A stretch of 42,107 bases of DNA from Lentisphaeria bacterium (GCA_028706165.1 JAQWBY010000003.1:1-42107), one strand, 5' to 3'. Shown: positions 1-9,527, numbered from the stretch's first letter. Notes: generated by a model not told the origin, from the sequence alone. Numbers and translations are program-made.

Positions 1-2
1 CA

Positions 3-419
3 GACGACGCGCTGCGCCTGACGCCATACGCGCAGGGGCTGTTCCTGCGACGCAGCTACGAGAACAAACAGCTGCGGACTTACGAGTCGGGCTTTCCGGA
101 CTGGAGCGGCCGCATGGGCCTGCGTGCTGATAGCGACGACCAGCGGCCTTTCAGTTGGGGCATCGATCTCTACGCCCGGATGGCGACGGAGGCCGATTCG
201 CTCAGTCTCATCACCGGCGACATGGAACGTTATGCGGGGTGGACGACCTACAACGTCGAGATGTCTTGCCGCTGGCTGCCGCGACCGGAAAAGCCCCGGC
301 AGGTCGTCCGCCTTGGCGCCGGGGTGGAAAACATCGGCGACAAGACCTACAGCTACGCCCGGGAGTGGCTCTATGCTCCGGGCAGGAATTATTTTGTGCG
401 CCTGGCCATGAGTTTCTAA
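3..419 (+). CDS. TonB-dependent receptor-like outer membrane beta-barrel protein, C-terminal fragment (5' truncated at contig edge)
   Basis: Frame 3 is open from base 3 to the TAA at 417-419. The translation ends ...YSYAREWLYAPGRNYFVRLAMSF, an aromatic-rich barrel strand with terminal Phe typical of TonB receptors. Confidence 0.75.
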   Translation, partial: DDALRLTPYAQGLFLRRSYENKQLRTYESGFPDWSGRMGLRADSDDQRPFSWGIDLYARMATEADSLSLITGDMERYAGWTTYNVEMSCRWLPRPEKPRQVVRLGAGVENIGDKTYSYAREWLYAPGRNYFVRLAMSF

Positions 420-480
420 ACGCGGGCTGGACGGCGCAAGCGCCTTCAACCCCGGGAACGCAAGGAGAAAGGACCTGATC

Positions 481-3400
481 ATGGGTAAGACACTTCGTTG
501 TTGGTTGGTGGCGGTGCTGCTGGCGTTGTCTGGTGCAGTGTGGGGCCAGGCCGAGTTCAACAGCAACGGCCATTTTGTCTATCGCTACCACGGCGTGAAT
601 GTGATTGAGGGTGACTCGCTGTTGTTGATGGACGACGAGTATCGCGGTTTTGACACTGCCAAGGGCTATGTCATGTCCATGGTTGACGGCGTGCAGACGG
701 CGCGTTGCGAGACGGAATACATCACTGTAGTCAAGACCGTGCAGAACCGCAATGGCTTTGCCGAGGCTACGTGGGACATCGACATCAAGGGCACGCCGAG
801 GGGCGGCAAGGTTGAGCTCTGCCTGAGTATTCCGGCGTATGTGCTGGATCACTGGCCGCCGAAACGGCCGTCCATCGCCAGCCACGAGCAGCACGGTATC
901 ATCCACATCGCTAGTTTCTTTGGCGACGTTGAATTCGATGTCAATGGCTCGTCACACAGTTGGTTTTTGGATGACCTGCGGGCAGCGGAGTGGTCCAAGC
1001 GCTTCCGTCTGCGGGTGGCGCCGGACTACAGCAAGGAGGACGGCTGCAAGGTCAAGGCCGTGTTGCGCATCAAAAGTACACCATCCACGCTGAACGCTTT
1101 CCGGACCTACCCGCTGGCAGGTCATGGCAATCGCGGTCTGCGGGACGACGTGGCCGACGACGGGCAAGGCGGCTGGACGGACCAAGGCACCAATGACCTG
1201 AGCTGTTTTACGCCCGGAACCATCAACGCGCAGGGCGTGCCTTTTGCCATTGGCGACAAAGTAATTGCGCTCAAAGGCGAGGCCCGGCCGGCTTTCCCGG
1301 TGGCATCGCCGGTAATTAGCCTGGACGGCGTTCAGGCCGAGCGCCTGGGCTTTGTGCACACGCTGGTGTGGAATGCGGCGTTTCGCGAGACGGTCTTGGA
1401 GTATGAGGTCACCTATGCCGACGGCAAGGTCGTAGAGATACCGGTGCGTTACGGCATGGAAGCCAACGACTGGTGGAACGAGAACGAACCGCTGGTGGCG
1501 CGAATCGCTTGGCGGGGGGATAATTCCCAGCACGCCGTGGCCCTGCAGCACCTGCTGTGGACGAATCCCCGGCCGGCCGTGGCGCTGAAGAGCCTGCGGG
1601 CGCGGTCGCTGGAGACGTCGTCAGTGCCGGTGATCTTGGGGCTGACCGCGCTCAAGCGCGGCGTGCTGACCCAAGGGCAACTGGAGGCGCTGGACAAGAT
1701 GTACAATGACCGGCCGCGGACCGACGTGAGCACTGACGGCTGGTATGAATGTCCCATCGCCTGGCTGGACGGTATTGCGCCTGGCAGTGCCTTGGATGTG
1801 TCCTTCCTCAATGACGCGCCGGCGGGCAAGCACGGCTGGCTCAAGGTCGCCGCCAATGGCCATTTTGTCTTCGCCGACAAGCCCGACGAGGCAGTGAAAT
1901 TTTGGGGGACGAACGCGGCTCTGTACGGGCCTTATCCCGAAAAGGCCGATGCGCCGGGGATTGCGCGTTGCTTGGCGCGACAGGGCGTCAATCTCGTGCG
2001 TCTTCATCTCTACGCGGTGTATCCAGACACGCTGATCGCTGAGGACGGGTCGCTTAATCCCGAGGCGCTGGACAAGATGGAGTTTTTCATTGCCGAGCTG
2101 AAGAAGAACGGCATCTACATTTTCATGGATTGGAATGACGGCATGCTCTTTGAACGCCTGGTGGGCAAGCCGTTGCCGGACGGCGGCAAGGGCGCCAAGT
2201 TTGCGGCGTTGTTCAATCGCGAGCTGATCGCCGCGAGCAAAAAACTGGCCCAGGCGCTGTTTACGCATGTGAATCCCTACACGGTGCTGCGCATGGTTGA
2301 TGATCCGGCGGTGTGCATGTACGAGGTCACCAACGAGAATTCCGTGGTGATGAACTGGGGTGCGCTGCGCGAGCGCGTGGCGGCCGAATGGTGCGACGAA
2401 CTGGAGGCGTTGTGGCTGGACTGGCAGCGCCGGCAGGGCATTGCCGAGCCGCAGCCGCTGCCGAGGGATTTCACGGCTGCCGGGCCGACGGGCATGCGCT
2501 TTGCCGCCGAGCTGCAACGGGCTCACTTGGAGGAGATGAAGGCGTACTACCAGAGCCTGGGCGGCAAGGCGCCGATCAGCGGCACCAATATCACCTTCAC
2601 GCTGGGCGAGCTGTGGTCGAGCACAAATATGGACTACATGAATGACCACGCCTACGCCGACCACCCCAATGTGCGCGCCAAACCGATGACCTACAACAAC
2701 GGCTGCAGCGTGACCCAAGCGGCCTGGCAGTTGAGCATCATCCCTAGCTTCAGCCGGGCGAAGATCGCGGGCAAGCCGGTAGTGGCCAGCGAGTGGAATT
2801 TCTGCTATCCCAACGACACGCGCTGCGAAGGCCTGCCGTTCATGACCGCCTACAGCAGCTTCCAGGATTGGGACGCGCTGCTGTTCTACTGCGCTACGGG
2901 GTCCTTCGACGGTGGCCGCTGGTCGCGTTTTCATGACGCGCCGGGTATTTTGGTGCATTCACAGCAGACCGACCCGGCCACCTGGGGGCTGAGCCAGGCC
3001 AGCGCGCTGGCGTTCCGGCGCGGGGACATCCGGCCGTCGGCGAAAGTCGTGTCTTTGTCTTACGGTCCCGAAGCCGTGTGGGCCAATCAGAGCGTTGCCG
3101 CGCGCATGCCCTTCCTGGCGGCGCTGGCGCGGGTGGAGACGACGTTGACGCCCGCCGAGGTGGACGCGTGGCCAATGAATGTGCCCCGCGAACAGCAGGC
3201 CAAAGACAGCCTGTTGGAAGCTGCCGCGAAGCTCGGTGTTGACGGCGTGTCGCTGGAGCGGGTGACGGGCGATACCGGTGAGGTTGTGCGTTATCCGGCG
3301 GCGGGTCTGTTGGTGGTCGACACGCCGCGCAGCAAGATGGTGACGGGCCGCCTGCATGCCCTGCTGGACTCTGTGCAGCAGCCGCAGGACCTGCAGATCG

Positions 3401-3753
3401 AATCCCCGAGCAGTTTTGCGACCATCACCCTGAGCAGCTTGAGCGACGAGCCTATCCGCAGTGCCAAACGGATGCTCTTGTGCGCGGTGGGCAATGCCCG
3501 CAATGCCGATACCAAAATCGAGGGGCGCTTCATCATGGACATGGGGCGGAAGGGCCCGGTGCTGGCCGAGCCGGTGCTGGCGACTATCGCGATGCCGATC
3601 CTGCCCGGCAATGCGCCGTTGCGGGTGTATCGCCTGGACAGCCTCAGCGGTGAACGCCGGGCGGAGATCGCCGTCAGCCGCGAGAATGGCATGGAACGGT
3701 TCGCGCTGGATAAGGACACCCTGAGTATCTACATCGAACTGGTCCGCGAATGA
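481..3753 (+). CDS. Secreted GH5-like (cellulase-family) glycoside hydrolase, 1090 aa
   Basis: N-terminal signal peptide (MGKTLRCWLVAVLLALSGAVWGQ). Contains FWGTNAALYGPYPE, GVNLVRLHLYAV, acid/base-like MYEVTNEN and nucleophile-like VVASEWNF motifs. Confidence 0.75.
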   Translation: MGKTLRCWLVAVLLALSGAVWGQAEFNSNGHFVYRYHGVNVIEGDSLLLMDDEYRGFDTAKGYVMSMVDGVQTARCETEYITVVKTVQNRNGFAEATWDIDIKGTPRGGKVELCLSIPAYVLDHWPPKRPSIASHEQHGIIHIASFFGDVEFDVNGSSHSWFLDDLRAAEWSKRFRLRVAPDYSKEDGCKVKAVLRIKSTPSTLNAFRTYPLAGHGNRGLRDDVADDGQGGWTDQGTNDLSCFTPGTINAQGVPFAIGDKVIALKGEARPAFPVASPVISLDGVQAERLGFVHTLVWNAAFRETVLEYEVTYADGKVVEIPVRYGMEANDWWNENEPLVARIAWRGDNSQHAVALQHLLWTNPRPAVALKSLRARSLETSSVPVILGLTALKRGVLTQGQLEALDKMYNDRPRTDVSTDGWYECPIAWLDGIAPGSALDVSFLNDAPAGKHGWLKVAANGHFVFADKPDEAVKFWGTNAALYGPYPEKADAPGIARCLARQGVNLVRLHLYAVYPDTLIAEDGSLNPEALDKMEFFIAELKKNGIYIFMDWNDGMLFERLVGKPLPDGGKGAKFAALFNRELIAASKKLAQALFTHVNPYTVLRMVDDPAVCMYEVTNENSVVMNWGALRERVAAEWCDELEALWLDWQRRQGIAEPQPLPRDFTAAGPTGMRFAAELQRAHLEEMKAYYQSLGGKAPISGTNITFTLGELWSSTNMDYMNDHAYADHPNVRAKPMTYNNGCSVTQAAWQLSIIPSFSRAKIAGKPVVASEWNFCYPNDTRCEGLPFMTAYSSFQDWDALLFYCATGSFDGGRWSRFHDAPGILVHSQQTDPATWGLSQASALAFRRGDIRPSAKVVSLSYGPEAVWANQSVAARMPFLAALARVETTLTPAEVDAWPMNVPREQQAKDSLLEAAAKLGVDGVSLERVTGDTGEVVRYPAAGLLVVDTPRSKMVTGRLHALLDSVQQPQDLQIESPSSFATITLSSLSDEPIRSAKRMLLCAVGNARNADTKIEGRFIMDMGRKGPVLAEPVLATIAMPILPGNAPLRVYRLDSLSGERRAEIAVSRENGMERFALDKDTLSIYIELVRE

Positions 3754-3801
3754 ACGTGCGCGGGTGAATGAACTGCAATAACCTGAGCATATGGAGGCTA
3801 T

Positions 3802-4737
3802 ATGGACAGACGCAATTTTCTGAAAAGCAGCGTGGCGACTGCCGCTGCCACAGCGGTACTCGCGGAGTTGACCTCGACGCAAGTTCACGCTCAGGAGGCC
3901 AAGGCGGAGGCTGGCGCTGGGGATGGCCGTGCGGAGGTGGTCGCGGTGCGCAACGGCAGTGCTGTGGCGATGTTCCGCAAGGGCATTGCGGCGCTGGGCG
4001 GGATGACGGCTTTTGTGAAGCCTGGGCAAAAGGTGGTGGTCAAGCCGAACATTGGCTGGGACCGCACGCCGGAGCAGGCTGCAAATACCAATCCCGAACT
4101 GGTCGCCGAAATTGTCCGCCAGGCATTGGCTGCCGGCGCCGCGCAGGTACAGGTATTTGATCACACCTGCAACGAATGGAAGAGCTGCTACCGCAACAGC
4201 GGCATTGAGGCGGCCGTGGTCGCCGCCGGCGGCAAGATGCTTTCCGCTCACGACGAAAAGCTGCACTATGTGGAAAAGAGCTGCCCGCAAGCCATCAGCA
4301 TGAAGACCGCGAAGATTCACCAGGCGATCGTCGATGCCGACGTGTTCATCAATGTGCCGGTACTCAAACACCACGGCGGCGCCAAAATGACCGCCGCCAT
4401 GAAGAACTTCCTGGGAATCTTCTGGGACCGCTCCTTCATGCACAAGAACAACTTGCCGCAGTGTATCGCTGACTGCGCGTTGTATCGCCGGCCGGACTTG
4501 AATGTGGTTGACGCGTACCGCATTGTCGTGGCCAACGGCCCGCGCGGGAAAGTGGCCGAGGACATCCGCGAGCTGCGCTATCAGCTGTTGTCGCGGGACA
4601 TCGTGGCGATTGACGCCATGGCGACGAAAGTCATCGGCTACGAGCTCGCCCAAGTGCCCTACATCGCGCTGGCTGCCAACGCCGGGCTCGGCGTTGCCGA
4701 CTTTTCGCGCATCAGCGTAACCCGTCTGGAGGCCTGA
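3802..4737 (+). CDS. DUF362 domain-containing protein with Tat signal
   Basis: Near-consensus Tat motif MDRRNFLKSSVATAAATAVLA. DUF362-like core KVVVKPNIGW...NPELVAEIVRQAL...KNFLGIFWDRSFMH. The stop overlaps the start of the next gene (TGATG). Confidence 0.8.
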   Translation: MDRRNFLKSSVATAAATAVLAELTSTQVHAQEAKAEAGAGDGRAEVVAVRNGSAVAMFRKGIAALGGMTAFVKPGQKVVVKPNIGWDRTPEQAANTNPELVAEIVRQALAAGAAQVQVFDHTCNEWKSCYRNSGIEAAVVAAGGKMLSAHDEKLHYVEKSCPQAISMKTAKIHQAIVDADVFINVPVLKHHGGAKMTAAMKNFLGIFWDRSFMHKNNLPQCIADCALYRRPDLNVVDAYRIVVANGPRGKVAEDIRELRYQLLSRDIVAIDAMATKVIGYELAQVPYIALAANAGLGVADFSRISVTRLEA

Positions 4738-6374
4738 TGGCGACGTCACGGTTGCGATGGTTGCGCTACGGACGCATCGCGCTGGCGGCATTGAGCATGC
4801 TGATGCTGCTGGCGTTCGTCTGCCACGGTGTTGCAGTCGGCGAATATTGGTTCAACGCCCAGTTTGGGCCGGCTGCTGCGCGCGCGTGGCTGCTGTTGTC
4901 GCCGGCGGCCGCAGGCGTAGTCTTGCTGCTGCTGGTCTTGACGCTGGTGTTCGGGCGGGTGTACTGCAGCGTGCTGTGTCCGTTGGGTATCCTGCAGGAC
5001 GTCATCGGCTGGCTCACGCGACGGCGTTGCCCGGCTCCGGGGAATCATCCGCGTCTGCGCTACGGCATTGCCGTGGTGACGATCGTGCTGGCGCTTTGTG
5101 GGTGGAACCTGGGCTTACGGCTCCTGGACCCGGCGTCGCGCTTTGGCGGTATGGTCGCGACCTTGGTGGCACCATTGCACACGGCGATTTACAACCGTCT
5201 ATATCCCGACGACATGCTGATCGTGCGCCCGCTGGCCTTGCCGACGCTATTCATTTTGGGCGTGCTGCCCCTGCTGCTGCTGACGGCGCTGGTACTGTGG
5301 CGCCGGCGCTGGTTCTGCACAACACTGTGCCCAGTAGGGACGGTGCTGGGGCTGCTGGCCAAATATACGCCTTACCCGCTGCAGCTTACGGATGCCTGCG
5401 TCAAATGCGGCCAATGCCAGAAAATCTGCCCCGCTGGTTGCATCGACCTCGCGGAGGGCAGTCTTGACAACGAGCGCTGTTTGCGCTGCCTGAAATGCCT
5501 GGACGCCTGCCGCTTTCAGGCCGTAGGCTGGGGGCGGCCCGCCGCTCTGACGGCAAATGCCGGCACTGCGACAAGCCAGGCCGAGGTGGGGGCGCCTGTG
5601 GCTACCGCTGACGCAAACAATGTTCAGCCCGCAGAGGCAACGGGTGCTGGTGACGCGGCCGCGGTTGATGCTGCAGCTTCGTCGCGGGTGGACCTGACGC
5701 GCCGGGAGGTCCTGGTCGGCGCGGCGGGTTTGAGTGCGATGGCTTGTGTTGGTGCGGCGCTGCTGCGGCCTGGCGGCGTTTTGCGCGCTGGCGCTGGCGC
5801 TGGGGCGATCTATCCGCCGGGCGCGGGTTCGGCGGCGCGTTTTGCGGCCTTGTGCACGGGCTGTCAGTTGTGCGTGCGGAATTGCCGCGGCAATGTGTTG
5901 CGGGCGCTTGGCGATGGCCGGTCGGGGCTGGTTCACCTGGTTTTTGACCGTGGCATGTGCGAGTTCAACTGCATGCGCTGCAGCTCGATTTGTCCCACGG
6001 GGGCATTGCGCCCGATGACGAAGGCAGCGAAGCAGCGCTGCCGGATTGGCATGGCGCAATTTGACCCGTCGTTGTGCGTAGCGGTTCAGGACGGCGTTGA
6101 CTGTGGGGCTTGCGCGGAGCATTGCCCGACGGGCGCCCTGCAGATGAAGGACGACGGCCCGGGCCGGCGCATACCGTCCTTGAATACCGATTTGTGCATT
6201 GGTTGCGGCAGCTGCGAGTATCCGTGTCCGGTGCGGCCGCTGCGGGCGATGCGGGTGACGCCGGTGGCCATTCAGGTGCAGGCTGACGATCCCGGCGAGT
6301 ACTTCCGCCGGCGGCGGGAACAGGCGCCCCTGCCGAAGCCCGCAGCGACCGGCGATGACGGCTGGCTGTTGTGA
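4737..6374 (+). CDS. NapH-NapG-like membrane polyferredoxin fusion
   Basis: N-terminal TM helices with CSVLCPLG and CTTLCPVG motifs (NapH-like), then CVKCGQCQKICP and CLRCLKCLDAC, an internal TRREVLVGAAGLSAMACVGAALL, then four more Cys clusters (CTGCQLCVRNC, CEFNCMRCSSICP, DCGACAEHCP, CIGCGSCEYPCP). Confidence 0.8.
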   Translation: MATSRLRWLRYGRIALAALSMLMLLAFVCHGVAVGEYWFNAQFGPAAARAWLLLSPAAAGVVLLLLVLTLVFGRVYCSVLCPLGILQDVIGWLTRRRCPAPGNHPRLRYGIAVVTIVLALCGWNLGLRLLDPASRFGGMVATLVAPLHTAIYNRLYPDDMLIVRPLALPTLFILGVLPLLLLTALVLWRRRWFCTTLCPVGTVLGLLAKYTPYPLQLTDACVKCGQCQKICPAGCIDLAEGSLDNERCLRCLKCLDACRFQAVGWGRPAALTANAGTATSQAEVGAPVATADANNVQPAEATGAGDAAAVDAAASSRVDLTRREVLVGAAGLSAMACVGAALLRPGGVLRAGAGAGAIYPPGAGSAARFAALCTGCQLCVRNCRGNVLRALGDGRSGLVHLVFDRGMCEFNCMRCSSICPTGALRPMTKAAKQRCRIGMAQFDPSLCVAVQDGVDCGACAEHCPTGALQMKDDGPGRRIPSLNTDLCIGCGSCEYPCPVRPLRAMRVTPVAIQVQADDPGEYFRRRREQAPLPKPAATGDDGWLL

Positions 6375-6439
6375 TCTGACAGTAAAGCAGTTACAAATAA
6401 ACTGCGAGCGTGCTGAAGGAGAGCAGGAGAGCAGGACCT

Positions 6440-7465
6440 ATGATGATTCATGACAACATTGAATTTCACAACGTCGGCGCCTTGGAGCCGGCAGTGGGCT
6501 TGAACGGCCTTTGCCTGGCGCGGCTGCCGCGGGCGCTGCGTTGGCAGCTCAATCAGCGGGCGCGTAAGACTGGCGCGGAGTCTATCGGTTGCGAGATGCG
6601 TTTTGTCACCGATGCGCCCGAGATTCGGCTCAGCCTGTCTTGTACGCCGCCGGAGTTCGCGACGACGCTGCCGTTGCGCATCTTCCTGGGCAATTTTGAT
6701 TTATCGCCGTTTCAGAGTCCCGTGCTGCAACCTGGCCAGGTGAACACGGTGGTATTGACGCCACCTGCGGAGATGCGGGCCACTTGGGCGCAGGGCGGAT
6801 TGCGTCCGAAGGGCTTTGCGCCGAATGTGTGGCGGGTGCAATGCTGGCGTGGCTCGGCGATGTACTGCGGCATGGACTGCCTTGGCTGGCCGTGGCGGCC
6901 GCCGACGGCAGCGGAAAAGCCTGCGAAGACCTACTTGGCCTACGGCTCGTCGATCACCCATTCTCATTTGGATGGCTATCCCTTGGTGGCGGCGCGTCGT
7001 CTGGGCGTGCAGCTGCTGAACCTGGGTCTGAGCGGCTCCTGTCATGCCGAACAAGAAATGGCCGATTACATGGCGAACATGAACAGCTGGGATTTCGCGA
7101 CCCTGGAGCTGGGCATCAATATGCTCGGCATGCCGGTGGAGACTTTCCGCGAGCGGGTGTTCTACATGGTCGACACCATGACCACCCGGCAGCCCGGCAA
7201 GCCCATCGTGCTGCTGACCATGTTCCCCTTCTCGCGCGATCTCAATCTCCCCGTAGCCGACCCGCAAAATACTGCCACGCATTTTCGCGATGTGGTCCGC
7301 GAAGCCGCGGCAAAATGGCGCGACCGTAAGGTCTTCCTCATTGAAGGCGCGGACATCCTGGACGACTTCACCGGCCTCAACTGGGACTTGTTGCATCCGT
7401 CCATCTACGGTCATGGCCTCATGGGCCAGAATCTGGCCGCGAAACTGGCGGCGATCCTGGGGTGA
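6440..7465 (+). CDS. SGNH/GDSL-type hydrolase
   Basis: AYGSSITHSHLDGYPLVAARRLGVQLLNLGLSGSCHAEQEMADYM and a terminal DLLHPSIYGHGLMGQNLA (DxxH-type block). ATG at 6440 preceded by an aggag-rich region; the ORF track extends to 6410. Confidence 0.75.
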   Translation: MMIHDNIEFHNVGALEPAVGLNGLCLARLPRALRWQLNQRARKTGAESIGCEMRFVTDAPEIRLSLSCTPPEFATTLPLRIFLGNFDLSPFQSPVLQPGQVNTVVLTPPAEMRATWAQGGLRPKGFAPNVWRVQCWRGSAMYCGMDCLGWPWRPPTAAEKPAKTYLAYGSSITHSHLDGYPLVAARRLGVQLLNLGLSGSCHAEQEMADYMANMNSWDFATLELGINMLGMPVETFRERVFYMVDTMTTRQPGKPIVLLTMFPFSRDLNLPVADPQNTATHFRDVVREAAAKWRDRKVFLIEGADILDDFTGLNWDLLHPSIYGHGLMGQNLAAKLAAILG

Positions 7466-7494
7466 GCTTAGTTCGCAAAGCATAGTTGGGTTTT

Positions 7495-7537
7495 GCGAGG
7501 GGGAGGGAAGGAGCATTGCTCCTTCCCTCCCCCTCGC
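7495..7537. terminator. Perfect 21-bp inverted repeat with 1-nt centre
   Basis: gcgagggggagggaaggagca-t-tgctccttccctccccctcgc, read directly. Located 30 nt after the SGNH gene. Confidence 0.6.
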
Positions 7538-7561
7538 GCTCCCCCACCTATCCCTTTTCGT

Positions 7562-7608
7562 CCCAGCGCCCCGCGGCAATCGCTTTGCGACTGCCGCGGG
7601 GCGCTGGG
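7562..7608. terminator. 22-bp hairpin with one mismatch and a ttt loop, between convergent genes
   Basis: cccagcgccccgcggcaatcgc-ttt-gcgactgccgcggggcgctggg. Confidence 0.55.
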
Positions 7609-7704
7609 CGTCAGCAGCTACAGACATGACATTTCTTCGCTGTTTGTGTGGCAGCCATAGGAACAGCGAGTATTAATGTCTGAGTGATTCCATGGCTTGC
7701 ATTG

Positions 7705-9210
7705 TCAGCTGTTTTTCGTGGCGGGCTGCAGATGTTCGAGGAAGAATTGCTCCAGTGCCTTGACGCCGTTTTGCTGATAGGGCAGGGACAGATCGAGGTA
7801 TTCGGCTTTACCATCGGGTTCGAGTGCCTGATTCAGGAGTCTCTTGACGGCCTTGTCGTTGGGTACGGGCGTTAGTGGTGGGAGGACTTCGATCTTGGCG
7901 TTGGGGCAGGTGGCATGGAGGGCTTTGACATTGCGCAGAATCCCTTCGACGACTGAGTCAGGCGACTCTCCGGCGAGGAGGTTTTCGGAGCCGATGTGCA
8001 GGATAATGGTGTGTGGGAAGGTTCCTTCGAGTTCACCGTGGCGGATGCGCCAGAGGAGGTTCTCGTTGCGGTCGCCGATGAATCCCATATTGAGGACGCG
8101 GTGCTGGTTGAAGAAGGGGGTGTCGAGTTCCGGGGGGCGGGGATAGGCGCGGTCCCCGTACCAGTCCAGGGAGCCCCAACGATGGATGATGCCGTCGCCG
8201 GCGATGACGACATCGGGCTTGATGACGAAGGCGTCATTGCGGAGGATCATGGCGTGCCGAAAATGCCAGTCGTAGCCGCGGTCGTTGCCGCCTTCGGCGT
8301 CGAGTCCGTCGGCGATGGTCAGGTGGTCGGGGTAGTCGAGCGGGGTTTCGATCCAGCCTTTGCTGGTGGCGCAGCGTTGGACCTCATCGCCGAAGATGCC
8401 TGATAGCTGGAGATTAGCGACGACGGGGCCGTCGGCGGTGACGGTGACCCAAGTGACGGAGTCCATGATGCCATAGCGAAGGTCATCGCGGATGATGCCG
8501 CGGTCGAAACATCCTCCGGCCGTGCCGACCATGTAATAGTTTTTGCCATGTCGGATGGCTTTGACGTGATTGTGCCAGTCTCCGCAGAAGACGGTGTAGT
8601 TCAGGGAGTTGATGTCACGTTCAAAGGCGAGCCACTTATCGCTGGTCCAATCGATAGGCATGTGCATGAAGATGAAAGTCCAGCGTGCATCCTGATGGTC
8701 ATGGATGGCTTGTCGGGCCCAGGCGTACTGTTTGTCGGAGATGCCTTGGAGGGGGAGACGGCCGTCGCGGCCATCCATGGAATCAAGGCAGATGAAGTGG
8801 CATCCCTTGTAGAGGAAATTGTAGTATGTTCGTATGCCGTGGCGTTGTTGCCAGACGCGTTTGGAGACATCGTGGGCGATGCAGTTTCCTGGCCAGCCGA
8901 GATTGATGTCATGGTTGCCGACGACGTAGTAGAAGCGCATGTCCAGGGTACGAATGAAGGCTTCCAGTTCATCCCATTGTGCCTGCAGACGCTTTTCCGT
9001 CGCTTCTGCGTTGGGGCAGCCGTAGCCGCCTTCGATGAGGTCTCCGACAGCGATGGCGAACTCGGGTCGGAGGCGGTTCAGGGCCTTCATGGCTTCCGCG
9101 AAGGGGCCTTTCCTTTCACCGCCGCTGCGGTCCGGGATGATGGCGAAATGGAAATCGAGGGGATTGTCGAGGTGCGGTTTATCGGTGTAGGGGAGAGCGG
9201 GGGAGGTCAT
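7705..9210 (-). CDS. Calcineurin-like metallophosphoesterase fused to a degenerate SGNH/GDSL-like domain
   Basis: N-terminal IIPDRSGG, VGDLIEGG, VVGNHDI, FMHMP, FCGDWHNH. C-terminal AGDGIIHRWGSLDWYGDRAY...LNMGFIGDRNENLLWRIRHGELEG...ILHIGSENLL resembles PAF-acetylhydrolase-like SGNH domains. Confidence 0.8.
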   Translation of the reverse strand: MTSPALPYTDKPHLDNPLDFHFAIIPDRSGGERKGPFAEAMKALNRLRPEFAIAVGDLIEGGYGCPNAEATEKRLQAQWDELEAFIRTLDMRFYYVVGNHDINLGWPGNCIAHDVSKRVWQQRHGIRTYYNFLYKGCHFICLDSMDGRDGRLPLQGISDKQYAWARQAIHDHQDARWTFIFMHMPIDWTSDKWLAFERDINSLNYTVFCGDWHNHVKAIRHGKNYYMVGTAGGCFDRGIIRDDLRYGIMDSVTWVTVTADGPVVANLQLSGIFGDEVQRCATSKGWIETPLDYPDHLTIADGLDAEGGNDRGYDWHFRHAMILRNDAFVIKPDVVIAGDGIIHRWGSLDWYGDRAYPRPPELDTPFFNQHRVLNMGFIGDRNENLLWRIRHGELEGTFPHTIILHIGSENLLAGESPDSVVEGILRNVKALHATCPNAKIEVLPPLTPVPNDKAVKRLLNQALEPDGKAEYLDLSLPYQQNGVKALEQFFLEHLQPATKNS

Positions 9211-9527
9211 GCTTGCTGTCCTGGGAAAATGGCTGGCTTATTTTGAACTTCAGCGTGATTGGGGGTTGTCACTCTTGCCGGTCATCGTTGGGCGTCAGCA
9301 GCTGAAGGCATGGGCTGGACTTTTCTTCGCCGCTGCGGCGAGCAGGTCTATTTTATAGCTAAAAGAAAGCATGGCGCAAGCGCACACGGTAAACAAAAAT
9401 CGCCGGGGGAGGGGATGATCTCGCGCCAGGGCGTGGAATTATTGAAAAGTAGTGGATTTTGCTTGGTATTTATATTGAAATGTCAATCCAATTTGACGCC
9501 GCGTGCTTCTCCTATTGGCGCGACCGG

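Noticed and set aside
2959-4791. Long antisense ORFs such as 1621-2958(-), 2959-4791(-), 10181-11467(+), 28339-30315(+), 37874-39310(-)
   Set aside because: They lie opposite well-supported genes, show no recognisable motifs and are expected shadow ORFs in GC-rich coding DNA.
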